Positions 42,460 to 51,678 of a stretch of 64,000 bases of DNA are shown one piece after another. Made by a program: the position numbers and the translations under genes. The stretch covers positions 62,001-126,000 of the forward strand of contig NZ_SPFO01000003.1 of assembly GCF_005845035.1 (NCBI RefSeq), given 5' to 3'. This DNA is from Collinsella aerofaciens (GTDB lineage Bacteria > Actinomycetota > Coriobacteriia > Coriobacteriales > Coriobacteriaceae). The notes beneath the pieces were generated by a model, which made no database searches, had not been told where the DNA came from, and worked only from the letters and a program-made list of their open reading frames with translations. Positions within the stretch are counted from its first letter, which is position 1, and each line of letters opens with the position of its first letter.

Positions 42460-43362
42460 ATGACCCTTCAGCAGCTTCGTTTTCTGATCGCCGTGGCAGA
42501 GTCCGGCTCAATCAACGCCGCAGCTCAGCGCCTCTATACCGCTCAGTCCAACATCTCAAACGCCGTCAAAAGCCTGGAACAGGAACTTCATATCGAAATC
42601 TTTACGCGCTCTAGCCGTGGTGTTGCACTCACCAACGACGGCACCGAGCTTTTGGGCTATGCGCGCCAGGTCGTAGAGCAGGCCGACATGCTCGAGGCGC
42701 GCTACGAGGACGGCGGCACCCCGCAAGCCCGCCTCGCCATTTCCGCCCAGCACTACGCCTTTTCGGTCGAGGCCTTTGTCAACGTGGTCGAGCGCTGCCG
42801 CGACAGCAAGTTCGAGTTCGTCATGCGCGAGACCACCACATCGCAGATCATCGATGACGTCCGCGCGTTTCGCAGCGACATCGGCATCCTCTATCTGGAC
42901 GACTTTAACGCCCGCGTTCTGCAGAAGGCTTTTGCCGATGCGCGCGCGAGCTTCCATCCCCTATTCGACGCGACGGTCCACGTCTTCGTTAGCGAGCGCC
43001 ACCCGCTTGCCCGCCGCCCGCAGCTGTCCCTTGCCGACCTCACACCCTATACGCGTTATAGCTTTGAGCAGGGAACCTCAAACTCCTTCTATTACGCCGA
43101 GGAACCTTTTAGCTATATCCCTTGCGACCGCAACATACGAATCTCGGACCGCGGAACACTTACTAACTTACTTATCACGTCGAACGGCTACACCCTGTCG
43201 ACCGGTGTCCTCTCCAATGAAATGCAATGGGGTATGGCATCGATCCCGTTAGCAGACGCCCCAACGATGCACGTAGGCTATATCATGCACGACGAGCGCA
43301 AGCCCTCTCCCCTCCTGCAGCAATACCTCGACGAGCTCAACCGCATCATCCATGCCAACTAA
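42460..43362 (+). CDS. LysR-family transcriptional regulator
   Basis: N-terminal winged helix-turn-helix (LRFLIAVAESGSINAAAQRLYTAQSNISNAVKSLEQEL) and C-terminal periplasmic-binding-like effector domain. 300 residues. Divergent from metY, so it probably controls metY and sulfur amino-acid genes. A perfect GATAGCTATC palindrome lies 17 bases upstream of its start. Ribosome site AAAGGA. Confidence 0.88.
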   Translation: MTLQQLRFLIAVAESGSINAAAQRLYTAQSNISNAVKSLEQELHIEIFTRSSRGVALTNDGTELLGYARQVVEQADMLEARYEDGGTPQARLAISAQHYAFSVEAFVNVVERCRDSKFEFVMRETTTSQIIDDVRAFRSDIGILYLDDFNARVLQKAFADARASFHPLFDATVHVFVSERHPLARRPQLSLADLTPYTRYSFEQGTSNSFYYAEEPFSYIPCDRNIRISDRGTLTNLLITSNGYTLSTGVLSNEMQWGMASIPLADAPTMHVGYIMHDERKPSPLLQQYLDELNRIIHAN

Positions 43363-43461
43363 CTGTCGGAAGACGGGGTAGAAATCGTAGAATGCTAGCC
43401 CCCGGCGGGCATGGCGCTACAATGGTCACTCACACGAAACGTACCCAACGAAAGGAAGCCC

Positions 43462-43947
43462 GTGAAGGTCATCATCTATACCGACGGCTCGGCCCGATCA
43501 AATCCGGGACGCGGCGGCTACGGCGCCGTGCTCAAATACACCAACCCCGCCGGCAAGACCTTCACCTCCGAGCTTTCGCGCGGTTACGCCAAGACCACCA
43601 ACAACCGCATGGAGCTCATGGCGGTCATCGTGGCGCTCGAGGCACTTAACCGCCCCTGCGAGGTCGAGGTCCATTCCGATTCGCAGTACGTCGTCAACGC
43701 CTTTAACAAGCACTGGATCGACGGCTGGAAAAAGCGCGGATGGAAAACCGCCAACAAGCAGCCCGTCAAGAACCGCGACCTGTGGGAGCGCCTACTCACC
43801 GCCAAAAGCAAGCACAAGGTTGAGTTCATCTGGGTTAAGGGTCACGCCGGTCACGAGCTCAATGAGCGCTGCGATGAGCTCGCCACCACGGCGGCCGACG
43901 GCAGTAACCTCGATATCGACACCGGCTTTAACGAGAGCGACCTGTAA
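43462..43947 (+). CDS. rnhA: ribonuclease HI
   Basis: Degrades the RNA strand of RNA-DNA hybrids. Active-site carboxylates: Asp in [15 protein letters not shown], Glu in [12 protein letters not shown], Asp in VHSDSQYV, and Asp in [10 protein letters not shown]; basic handle region [17 protein letters not shown]. About 161 residues from a GTG at 43462 with AAAGGA upstream; the longer ATG start at 43411 lacks a ribosome site. Confidence 0.93.
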   Translation: MKVIIYTDGSARSNPGRGGYGAVLKYTNPAGKTFTSELSRGYAKTTNNRMELMAVIVALEALNRPCEVEVHSDSQYVVNAFNKHWIDGWKKRGWKTANKQPVKNRDLWERLLTAKSKHKVEFIWVKGHAGHELNERCDELATTAADGSNLDIDTGFNESDL

Positions 43948-44022
43948 CGGCGTTTTCGCACGCTATTTCCTGCCCCCTCGCGCTACACTCATCCTGTAAA
44001 CCGAACGGCACGAGGGGGATAC

Positions 44023-45129
44023 ATGCTGCGTATAGCGACCATCGGCACATCCATGATTACCGACGACTTTATCCAGGTCGTCAACGCCAACGACCAAGCC
44101 GCGTTTGTGGGCACGCTCTCGCGCGATGCCGAGCGCGGCGCCGCCTTTACCGCCGAACACGGCGGCGAGCGTAACTTCACCGCACTTGACGAGCTTGCGT
44201 CCGCCGACGACGTCGACGCCGTCTACATCGGCAGCCCCAATGCGCTCCACTACGAGCAGGCCCTTGCCTGCATCGCCGGTGGCAAGCACGTCATCGTCGA
44301 GAAACCCTTCTGCGCCACCGAAGCGCAGGCGCTGGAAGTCTTCCGCGCTGCCGAGGCAGCAGGTGTCGTGGCCCTCGAGGCCATGCGTCCCCTCCACGAC
44401 CCCGCCTTCCACGCCATCGAGGACGCCCTGGGCGAGATCGCCCCCATCCGCCGCGCCTCATTGCGCTTTGGCAAGTATTCCTCGCGCTACAACGAGATTC
44501 TCGCGGGACGCGCCACCAATATCTTCGACTGCAATATGGCATCGGGTTCCCTCATGGACATTGGCGTCTACGCCGTCGAGCCCATGGTCGAGATTTTCGG
44601 CATGCCCTCCGGCCTTACGAGCATGACTACTCTGCTCGACCCCACCACGCGACAGCTCACGCACGGCCCCATCGACGGCTGCGGTTCCATCCTCGCCAGC
44701 TACGGCGGTGGCCGGATCTCCGTCGAGCTCGCGCACTCCAAAATTACGAATGACCTGCTGCCCTCGCAGATCGAAGGCGAGCGTGGCACTATCCAGATCG
44801 ACCATCTGTCCACGCCCCGCAACGTCCGCATCGACTATCGCGGCGACGTCGTACGCGGCTCGGCGACCGAGGCACCGCGCGAACAGGGAGACAACGGCCG
44901 CGTGCTCGACCTGCCCAAATCGAGCAACACTATGGAATACGAACTCACAGACTTTATCACCGCCATCGGCGGCATCGATAACATTAAGGAAGAGATTTGG
45001 GAGACCCCGGCAGGACGCCACGAGCTTGGCCACTACCGCGATGTCACGCTCGTCTCACTGCGCATCATGGATGCCGTGCGCCAGCAGGCCGGCATTACCT
45101 TCCCGGCCGACGCAGGCAAGCAGGCATAG
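44023..45129 (+). CDS. Gfo/Idh/MocA-family oxidoreductase
   Basis: NAD(P)-binding RIATIGTSMITDDF, IGSPNALHYEQALACI and catalytic VIVEKPFCATEAQA. 368 residues; C-terminal beta-sheet domain with the MDIGVYAVEPM block. Substrate unknown. The acylphosphatase gene starts 2 bases after its stop. Not closely similar to the MocA-type protein at 35602. Confidence 0.87.
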   Translation: MLRIATIGTSMITDDFIQVVNANDQAAFVGTLSRDAERGAAFTAEHGGERNFTALDELASADDVDAVYIGSPNALHYEQALACIAGGKHVIVEKPFCATEAQALEVFRAAEAAGVVALEAMRPLHDPAFHAIEDALGEIAPIRRASLRFGKYSSRYNEILAGRATNIFDCNMASGSLMDIGVYAVEPMVEIFGMPSGLTSMTTLLDPTTRQLTHGPIDGCGSILASYGGGRISVELAHSKITNDLLPSQIEGERGTIQIDHLSTPRNVRIDYRGDVVRGSATEAPREQGDNGRVLDLPKSSNTMEYELTDFITAIGGIDNIKEEIWETPAGRHELGHYRDVTLVSLRIMDAVRQQAGITFPADAGKQA

Positions 45130-45131
45130 CG

Positions 45132-45542
45132 ATGGGCCTCTTCGATACGTTCTTCTCCAGCGTCACCGGCGGCAGTCGAGAGCCTCAAAAACCATCAAAC
45201 GTCGAGCTCGAGCTGCGCCGCAGGCTTACCGTACTCGCAAGCGACGAGGCCACTCAAGACACTCCCCTGCGCTATTTCCTGCACTGGACGGGGCAAGTCC
45301 AAGGCGTTGGTTTTCGCTTTACCAACACCAACCTCGCGCAGGCACGTGCACTCACCGGCTGGGTGCGCAACATGGAAGACGGCTCAGTCGAGATGGAGAT
45401 ACAGGGAGCTCCGGCAAATATCCTATCTCATCTCGAGGCGCTTCATGCCTCCTACGAGCGCATGGGAACGCGTTTTCGCCTCGTAGACGCCCAGGCCCGA
45501 ACCCCACTTACCAATGAAGACGGTTTCACGCCTCGTTATTAG
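45132..45542 (+). CDS. acyP: acylphosphatase with N-terminal extension
   Basis: Hydrolyses acyl phosphates. Core motif GQVQGVGFRF (catalytic Arg) and TGWVRNMEDGSVEMEIQG (catalytic Asn) in the C-terminal 90 residues. An extra N-terminal segment of about 45 residues precedes the fold. 136 residues from the ATG at 45132. Translationally linked to the preceding oxidoreductase gene. Confidence 0.88.
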   Translation: MGLFDTFFSSVTGGSREPQKPSNVELELRRRLTVLASDEATQDTPLRYFLHWTGQVQGVGFRFTNTNLAQARALTGWVRNMEDGSVEMEIQGAPANILSHLEALHASYERMGTRFRLVDAQARTPLTNEDGFTPRY

Positions 45543-45603
45543 TATTGTGTGCTAAATACGGTATCATTTACCTACGACCGTTGATAGAAAAGAGGCGAGG
45601 CGC

Positions 45604-45984
45604 ATGGCGGTGCAAAGAAGGAATACCAGGCAGCGAAAGCTGGTTCTTGACGCCGTGCGCCAAAGCTATAACCATCCCACCGCCGACGAAATCTACAACG
45701 CCGTGCGCGAACAGGATGACAAGATCAGCCGCGGCACGGTCTACCGCAATCTCAATCTCTTGGCCGACGCCGGCGAGATTCTCTCCATCAAGACGCCGGG
45801 CGGCAGCCGCTTCGATCGCACGATCGAGCCGCATGCGCATATCATCTGCACCTCATGCAGCCGCGTCATCGACGTACCGCTCCCCTTCGATGCCCAGCTC
45901 GACGCCAAAGCGTCCGAGCAAATCGGCTGGCACGTCACGTCGCACTACACCATCTTCGAGGGTCTCTGCCCCGACTGCCGGTAG
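45604..45984 (+). CDS. Fur-family regulator (PerR-like)
   Basis: Winged-helix metalloregulator. Recognition region ISRGTVYRNLNLLADAGEI; metal ligands HAHIICTSC and the C-terminal CPDC zinc-structural pair. 126 residues, on the short side. GGCGAGGCGC before the ATG. Length and the HAHIICTSC block fit PerR as well as Fur; metal specificity cannot be read from this. Confidence 0.85.
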   Translation: MAVQRRNTRQRKLVLDAVRQSYNHPTADEIYNAVREQDDKISRGTVYRNLNLLADAGEILSIKTPGGSRFDRTIEPHAHIICTSCSRVIDVPLPFDAQLDAKASEQIGWHVTSHYTIFEGLCPDCR

Positions 45985-46060
45985 TCTTTGAGGCGTGCCC
46001 GCAAATCTACTTGCCCATCCGCTACAGCAAACAGTACATTTCTAGGCATGTCGCGAAAAC

Positions 46061-46858
46061 CTACTCGGCGAGCAGACGGCGCAGTTCTTCTTCGACCGTG
46101 CGCACGTAACGGACGTGGTCGTTGATGCCACGCATAGAGGGATTGCAGCTCTCCATTAGATAAGGATGGCCCACTACGTTGAGCATGTCGCGGTCGTTTT
46201 CGTTATCGCCAAACGCCATCATCTCATCGGGCGAAATACCCAGGGCACGACCATAATCGGCAAGCGCGGAGCCCTTGCCCGAACCGAAACCGATAAAGTC
46301 CGTCCATTCGGTTCCCGACGTCATCACGTCAACACGGTCGCTAAAGAGGCGCTCGAAATACTCCAGGGCCGCCGGCTGATCCACCTCGGGCGTCTGGAAG
46401 GCGATCTTAATGACGTCCTCGTCGATGTCCTCGGGGCGGTCGACCACCGCCACATCGCAGTGGACCTCATAGCGCAAATGATCGACGAACGCATCGTTGC
46501 CGCTCATGGTGTAGAGGTGTCCCTCACACGAAAGGGTCACGTCGGCATGGGGATACGCAACCACGGCATTCGCGATATCCATAGCAAGACTACGCTCCAT
46601 GGAGCGCTTGACGACGGCGCGACCCTCGCTCATGACCAGGGCACCGTTTTCGCATACATAGGCGAGCTCGTCTGCCACCGGCGCAAAGAGGTAACGCAAG
46701 CTCGCATATTGGCGACCGCTCGCCGGCATAAACACGATACCGCGACGATGCAGCTCATCGATGAGCTCAAAGGCCTCGGAACGCGGCTCGTGCTCCCCCG
46801 GATGCAGCAACGTGCCGTCCAAATCGCATGCAATCAGCTTGATTCCTTCAAGACCCAT
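46061..46858 (-). CDS. Cof-type HAD-IIB phosphatase
   Basis: CDLDGTLLHPGE (motif I), FMPASGRQY (motif II), KGSALADYGRALGI (Lys) and AFGDNENDRDMLNVVGHPYLM (motif IV) with type IIB cap. 265 residues from the ATG at 46858 (site GGGGGAAAG). A longer in-frame start at 46918 has a poor site. Substrate unknown. Confidence 0.87.
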   Translation of the reverse strand: MGLEGIKLIACDLDGTLLHPGEHEPRSEAFELIDELHRRGIVFMPASGRQYASLRYLFAPVADELAYVCENGALVMSEGRAVVKRSMERSLAMDIANAVVAYPHADVTLSCEGHLYTMSGNDAFVDHLRYEVHCDVAVVDRPEDIDEDVIKIAFQTPEVDQPAALEYFERLFSDRVDVMTSGTEWTDFIGFGSGKGSALADYGRALGISPDEMMAFGDNENDRDMLNVVGHPYLMESCNPSMRGINDHVRYVRTVEEELRRLLAE

Positions 46859-46941
46859 ATGCTTTCCCCCACAGCATCTCATCAACAGAAAGACGGACTT
46901 TGAATAGCTGCCTCTCAAAGTCCGTCTTACTCATACGCACG

Positions 46942-47520
46942 TTAACCGCGCGCCTTCTTTACGATCGTAAAGTCTGGAGCCATACTCACAACGGCATCCG
47001 CCGCACTCGACGCAAAGCGCCGGTCCGCATCGAGTTCACGGGTAACCACCGAGAGCCGTACGCCCTCGACGCCCCGGAGCATGCGGCCCAAAACAGGCTG
47101 CACCGGCGTATACATGCGCACGGTATGCTCGTCCGAATCGCCTCGGAAAAGCGGCGCGTGCATATTGCCGATTTCCCAGCACGCATGCGCGAGCGCAATC
47201 GGATCCATTCGGTCAACTTCGACCAAATAAACCTCGGCGCTGCGCAGGCGCACGACAACCGCCACGGGCACCATGCCCGAGCGGTCGATGGCGAGCACGT
47301 CGCCGTCGGCAAGACGACCGCCGTCGGCAGTATCCAGCCGAACATCGATCGTGCGCCCCAGCTCCGTCACGCCCACAAACGCGCGCGTATCAGCCTGGTC
47401 CCAATCGAGCAGTAGCTCGTCAACTTCAAAGACGCCGCCCAAATTCCGGCGGAGCAGGAGTTCATAGGACGGATCGTTGAGATTTCCCAAGCATGTCGTC
47501 GAAACCAAGCGTTCAGGCAT
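46942..47520 (-). CDS. UreE-like protein
   Basis: The middle and C-terminal regions look like the urease nickel chaperone UreE: GGRLADGDVLAIDRSGMV, then ALAHACWEIGNMHAPL and PVLGRMLRGVEGVRL. The histidine of the usual DHVLxxMLR block is replaced (QPVLGRMLR), and no His-rich tail exists, so nickel binding by the standard site is doubtful. 192 residues. No urease genes are in the window. Three bases after a SlyD-like FKBP gene in the same unit. Confidence 0.6.
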   Translation of the reverse strand: MPERLVSTTCLGNLNDPSYELLLRRNLGGVFEVDELLLDWDQADTRAFVGVTELGRTIDVRLDTADGGRLADGDVLAIDRSGMVPVAVVVRLRSAEVYLVEVDRMDPIALAHACWEIGNMHAPLFRGDSDEHTVRMYTPVQPVLGRMLRGVEGVRLSVVTRELDADRRFASSAADAVVSMAPDFTIVKKARG

Positions 47521-47523
47521 ACT

Positions 47524-47952
47524 CTAACCCTCGACCTCAACGAGCTCGATATCAAAGTTGAGGTCCTTGCCGGCCAGCTCGTGGTTGGCGTCGAGCGTCA
47601 CGGCCTCAGGCGTTACGTCGATGACCACGGCGGGGACGGGCATGCCGCTCGGCGTGGACAGGAAAAGCTTCATGCCCTTCTCGATCTGCTCGATGTTGGG
47701 AACCTGTTCGGCCGGGAAGGTAATAACCATCTCGGGGTTGTGCTCGCCGTAGGCATCGGCAGCAGGAATGTGCACGGTCTTCTTCTCGCCCACCTGCATG
47801 TCGACAACAGCGGCGTCGAAGCCCTTGATCATCTGACCGGCGCCGCACGTGAACTCCAGCGGCTCGCCGCGATCGTAGGAGCTATCGAACTGCGTGCCGT
47901 CGTCGAGCGTGCCGCGATAATGAGTCTTGACCTTCTTGCCCTGGTTGGACAT
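47524..47952 (-). CDS. FKBP-type peptidyl-prolyl isomerase, SlyD-like
   Basis: Two-domain SlyD-type isomerase and chaperone: FKBP part with GTLDDGTQFDSSYDRGEP and GQMIKGFDAAVVDMQVGEKK, and an inserted IF domain around AYGEHNPEMVITFP. 142 residues from the ATG at 47952 (site CGGAGG). It lacks the metal-binding His/Cys-rich tail of E. coli SlyD. First gene of a two-gene unit with the UreE-like protein. Confidence 0.88.
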   Translation of the reverse strand: MSNQGKKVKTHYRGTLDDGTQFDSSYDRGEPLEFTCGAGQMIKGFDAAVVDMQVGEKKTVHIPAADAYGEHNPEMVITFPAEQVPNIEQIEKGMKLFLSTPSGMPVPAVVIDVTPEAVTLDANHELAGKDLNFDIELVEVEG

Positions 47953-48072
47953 GGCAACCTCCGTGATAAGGGCGGCGCACAACGCGGGCCGCCGTGAACA
48001 TATGGCGCTAACTATACCCTAGTCATACAATTCAAAGACAGTTTGCAAAGAAACGCTGCAACCGGAGGAACC

Positions 48073-49086
48073 ATGGCATATCCCGTATTTGACCTACACT
48101 GCGACACCGCCGACCGCATCGGCTGGGCCACGCTCGATCTCGACCTGCGCTTTACCGCCGGCACCGACGGTTATTTCCCCGGCGACGAAACGCATCCGCA
48201 AGATTTCGACCTCATCGAGGGCAACGCCTGCGCCATCTCGCTCGCAAAGATCGGCAACACGCCGTGGGCACAGTGCTTCGCCACGTTTGTCCCCGATGAG
48301 ATTCCCACCGCCCACGCCGCGCGCTTCCAGGCGCAGATCATGGCGCACATGAGCGGCCAGGCAATGCTCAACCACGACCGTATGGTCAACGTGCGCAGCG
48401 CCGCAGACATTCGCCCCGCACTCAAGGACGGCAAGGTCGCCTGCATCCACACCATCGAAAACGCCACGTTCTTTGCCGAGGACCCCGCACTGATCGAGGT
48501 GCTCAAGAGCTTGGGCGTGCTTATGTCGTCACTCAGCTGGAACGCGCAGGGACCGCTCGCGAGCGGCCACGACACCCACGCCGGCCTCACCGCCGCCGGC
48601 ATCGAGGCGCTTACGCAGATGGAGCACGCCGGCATGGTACTTGACGTCTCCCACCTCAACGATGAGTGCTTTGACGAGGTTGTCGCCCACGCCACGCGTC
48701 CCTTCGTCGCCAGCCACTCCAACTCCCGTGCGGTTTGCGGCGCCAAACGCAACCTTACCGACGACCAGTTCCGCACCATTCGCGACATGGGTGGCATCGT
48801 CGGCCTCAACTACTGCAGCGAGTTCCTTTCCAACGACGCAACCGACAAGACCGCCGCAGACGTCACCTTCGACCAGCTGGCGGCACATATCGAGCACTGG
48901 CTCGACCTGGGCGGCGAGGACGTCATCGCGCTCGGCGGCGACTGGGACGGCGCCACTGTGCCCGCTTTCCTCTCCGATGCCAGCAAGATGCCCGAGTTCC
49001 AGAACATGCTTTCCAAGCATTTTGGCAAGACCGTGATGCAAAAGCTCTGCAGCGACAACGCGCTTGCCTTCTTCGAGCGTTATTAA
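48073..49086 (+). CDS. membrane dipeptidase-like peptidase M19
   Basis: Zinc dipeptidase of the renal-dipeptidase (M19) family. FDLHCDTAD metal motif, CIHTIENATFF, LDVSHLND, PFVASHSNSRAVCGAKRNLTD and ALGGDWDG blocks all present. 337 residues from the ATG at 48073 (site CGGAGG). No signal peptide, so cytoplasmic. Confidence 0.9.
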   Translation: MAYPVFDLHCDTADRIGWATLDLDLRFTAGTDGYFPGDETHPQDFDLIEGNACAISLAKIGNTPWAQCFATFVPDEIPTAHAARFQAQIMAHMSGQAMLNHDRMVNVRSAADIRPALKDGKVACIHTIENATFFAEDPALIEVLKSLGVLMSSLSWNAQGPLASGHDTHAGLTAAGIEALTQMEHAGMVLDVSHLNDECFDEVVAHATRPFVASHSNSRAVCGAKRNLTDDQFRTIRDMGGIVGLNYCSEFLSNDATDKTAADVTFDQLAAHIEHWLDLGGEDVIALGGDWDGATVPAFLSDASKMPEFQNMLSKHFGKTVMQKLCSDNALAFFERY

Positions 49087-49102
49087 TTTCACATCCCTTG
49101 AG

Positions 49103-49138
49103 CGGGCCGGCATGCCGAACGGTCGACATGCCGGCCCG
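49103..49138 (+). terminator. hairpin after the dipeptidase gene
   Basis: 12-bp perfect arms CGGGCCGGCATG and CATGCCGGCCCG with no T-run, 22 bases before the next start. Terminator or barrier to readthrough. Confidence 0.55.
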
Positions 49139-49160
49139 TCCCCAATCTGAAGGACCGCTT

Positions 49161-49937
49161 TTGACGCAGCAGTTTACGATTTCCGTATCCCGACCGGATG
49201 GGACGCCCATCCCCGTCGTCGTTACCAAAAAGCGCGTCAAGAACTTCAACCTACGCGTCACATCGAGCGGCGAGGTCCACGCCAGCGCACCGCTCGGCGC
49301 CAGCCGCGAGCGTATCGAAGCGTTTGTAAAGCGCAACAGCGCCTGGATTATCAGCCGACTTGCCCAACGCGAGCAACGTCAGGCGACGACGCGAGAGCCG
49401 CTCAGTCCCTCGTCCATCATTGCGCTTTGGGGCAAACCCATCACCGTTCAGGATGCACTCGACCACAACTTTGAACCCCCCGCGCCGCGGCCCAAGCAGG
49501 CTACCTTCGCAAGTTTTATGGGTACCGACGAATCGGACGAAGGCCCACAGGCCAAGCGGTGCGCAATCCTCGACGGCCTAACGCCTAACGAACTCCAAGT
49601 CCATATCGACCAGCTCTATACGTCCGAAGTCACATCGGCGCTGCGTGATATGGTGCACGCATACGAAATCGCAATGGGTGTCGCCGTATCCCGCGTTTCC
49701 GTGCGCGGCATGAAAACGCGCTGGGGATCATGCACGCCCAAGACCGGAGCCATTCGCATCGCACGCGAACTTGCCGCCTATCCCATCGAATGCCTCGACA
49801 TGGTTGTCGCCCACGAGCTCGTCCACTTGCTCGAGCCAAGCCACAATCATCGGTTCCACGCCCTGCTCGACGCGTACTGCCCCAACAATAGAGCGCTGTC
49901 GCAACGGCTCAAGCAGCCACCCATAGAGATGTATTAG
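49161..49937 (+). CDS. YgjP/DUF45-type M48-like metallopeptidase
   Basis: TTG start at 49161 (site GAAGGA) gives 258 residues. N-terminal SVSRPDGTPIPVVVTKKRVKNFNLRV, C-terminal TRWGSCTPKTGAIRIARELAAYP followed by the zinc motif VVAHELVHLLEPSHNHRFHALL. This is the SprT/YgjP pattern. The family has been linked to nucleotide pyrophosphatase activity, but that is not provable here. Confidence 0.85.
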   Translation: MTQQFTISVSRPDGTPIPVVVTKKRVKNFNLRVTSSGEVHASAPLGASRERIEAFVKRNSAWIISRLAQREQRQATTREPLSPSSIIALWGKPITVQDALDHNFEPPAPRPKQATFASFMGTDESDEGPQAKRCAILDGLTPNELQVHIDQLYTSEVTSALRDMVHAYEIAMGVAVSRVSVRGMKTRWGSCTPKTGAIRIARELAAYPIECLDMVVAHELVHLLEPSHNHRFHALLDAYCPNNRALSQRLKQPPIEMY

Positions 49938-49943
49938 AACCGG

Positions 49944-50429
49944 TTAGCGCACGCGCTCGATCTCGACACCGCAGCTTGCCAGGGGAAGACCGACGGGCGC
50001 CCAAGGCTTATCGAGCTTAACGCGCACGCCAAGCAGCAGGGGGTAACGACGTAGCAGCATCTGGGCCACACCCTCGGCTGCAGCCTCGATGAGCTTAAAC
50101 GTATGCTCGCGCAGATAGCCATCGACATCGTGGCACACCGAGCCATAGTCAATCGAGGCGTCCAAGTCATCGTGCTCTCCCGCTGCACGCAAGTCGGCAT
50201 AGAGCACCAAGGACACGATGAATTTCTGGCCCAGCGCGTTCTCTTCGGGATACACGCCGTGGTTGGCAAAGACCTCGAGACCGTCGATAGTAATGCGATC
50301 GGCATGGCGAAGATCGTCATAGCTCACGTGGGGCACCGCCGTTGCAGTGGATATTTCGCCCCTTCCACGGCGGGCGAGCTCGGCGCCTTCAGTCTTGGTT
50401 GCATTCTCGGGCAGTTTCTTGTTACTCAT
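49944..50429 (-). CDS. folB: dihydroneopterin aldolase with N-terminal extension
   Basis: Pteridine aldolase of folate synthesis. DRITIDGLEVFANHGVYPEENALGQKF contains the catalytic Glu region; LIEAAAEGVAQMLL and VRVKLDKPWAPVG follow. The first 40 residues are an unusual charged extension. 161 residues, site AAGGAGA. Last gene of a folE-HD-folB operon; folP and folK are not in the window. Confidence 0.88.
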   Translation of the reverse strand: MSNKKLPENATKTEGAELARRGRGEISTATAVPHVSYDDLRHADRITIDGLEVFANHGVYPEENALGQKFIVSLVLYADLRAAGEHDDLDASIDYGSVCHDVDGYLREHTFKLIEAAAEGVAQMLLRRYPLLLGVRVKLDKPWAPVGLPLASCGVEIERVR

Positions 50430-50471
50430 CGCGATCGTCTCCTTCGTTTAGAACCCCGACCGCACAACTAA

Positions 50472-51053
50472 CTACACGCGAATCGACAGGTTCTTTTTAT
50501 CATCGCTCCAGTTGCAAGCATTGCGCGCGGGGCATGCAAAGCAGGCGCGCGACGCTTTGTCGGCTGCATAGAGCAGACGCTCAAGCGGTTGGCTGTTCAC
50601 GCGCAGCTTTCGATGGCCCAGAATGGCCGTCTTAATGGCTGCGGCATCGGCCGGCTCAAACGCCACATCATCGGACATGCCGCCGAGGATCGCATCAGCG
50701 ACGCGTTCGCTTGCAACATCATGGGATATACCCGATTCATACTGTTCATCTTTGCCGATATCGTGAAGAAGTGCCGTGGCGTAGATGACCTCGCGGTCAA
50801 ATTCGAGCTGTTCCTCGAGATTCTTGATCCACATAATGCGAGCGACATCGAGAAGATGGTCAATACCGTGGCGGCAGAAGATGCGCCCCGATTCCAACTG
50901 TGCAATGTTGCCCAGGTGCCGACGGAACAGCCCGTTGGCACAAATGTAATCAATGCGAGGCATGGCACCAAAGGGAGTCAGGCCCGAAGCCATAAAGCCG
51001 CGACGCGACGTCCCCTCATCGGTCTTCGATGTAAAGTCGTTGACGACCCTCAT
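50472..51053 (-). CDS. HD-domain phosphohydrolase in the folate operon
   Basis: HD-superfamily metal hydrolase: CRHGIDHLLDVARI and ATALLHDIGKDEQY supply the His/Asp metal ligands. 193 residues; the C-terminus carries ACFACPARNACNW, a possible metal site. Its ATG lies one base after the folE stop. Placement between folE and folB suggests dephosphorylation of dihydroneopterin triphosphate, a step lacking a universal enzyme. This is inference only. Confidence 0.82.
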   Translation of the reverse strand: MRVVNDFTSKTDEGTSRRGFMASGLTPFGAMPRIDYICANGLFRRHLGNIAQLESGRIFCRHGIDHLLDVARIMWIKNLEEQLEFDREVIYATALLHDIGKDEQYESGISHDVASERVADAILGGMSDDVAFEPADAAAIKTAILGHRKLRVNSQPLERLLYAADKASRACFACPARNACNWSDDKKNLSIRV

Positions 51054-51054
51054 G

Positions 51055-51612
51055 CTAACGGCCCAGCATCCTAAAGAACCGCTCCTCGAGCGCGGGATCG
51101 GTCTCAAAGACGCCGCGGCGAGCGAGCGTCACGGTCTTGGTGCCGGGCTTTTGCACGCCGCGCATGGTCATGCACATATGCTCAGCCTCCATGAGCACAA
51201 TCGCTCCCTGGGGAGCGAGATAATCCATGAGGGCGTCGGCAACCTGCGCACACAGCTGCTCCTGCAGCTGCAGACGACGGGCATAGACTTCAACCGTGCG
51301 AGCGAGCTTAGACAGACCCGCCACGCGACCGTTAGGGATATAGCCGATCGCAGCCTTGCCATAAAACGGCAGCAGATGATGCTCGCACAGCGAGTAAAAC
51401 GTGATGTCGCGCTCGATAACCAAATCGTTCGAAGCGACGGCAAAGGTTTTGGACAGGTGCTCCTCGGCACTCTGCTCCATACCGCCGGCGATCTCGCCAT
51501 ACATACGGGCAACGCGCGCCGGGGTCTCCAGCAGGCCCTCACGAGTTGGGTCCTCGCCTATGCCCTCAAGCAACAGCTTAATGGCGGCCTCGACTTTTTC
51601 CTGATCGACCAT
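51055..51612 (-). CDS. folE: GTP cyclohydrolase I
   Basis: Converts GTP to dihydroneopterin triphosphate, the first folate step. Zinc ligands Cys76 and His79 in [10 protein letters not shown] and Cys147 in HMCMTMRG. 185 residues, normal length. First gene of the folE-HD-folB operon with near-zero spacing. Confidence 0.95.
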   Translation of the reverse strand: MVDQEKVEAAIKLLLEGIGEDPTREGLLETPARVARMYGEIAGGMEQSAEEHLSKTFAVASNDLVIERDITFYSLCEHHLLPFYGKAAIGYIPNGRVAGLSKLARTVEVYARRLQLQEQLCAQVADALMDYLAPQGAIVLMEAEHMCMTMRGVQKPGTKTVTLARRGVFETDPALEERFFRMLGR

Positions 51613-51678
51613 CTGGGCCTCACTTTTCCGATTTCACGTTCGCGCTATGGTACCACGCCCTTTGGCATCGACCACAAG

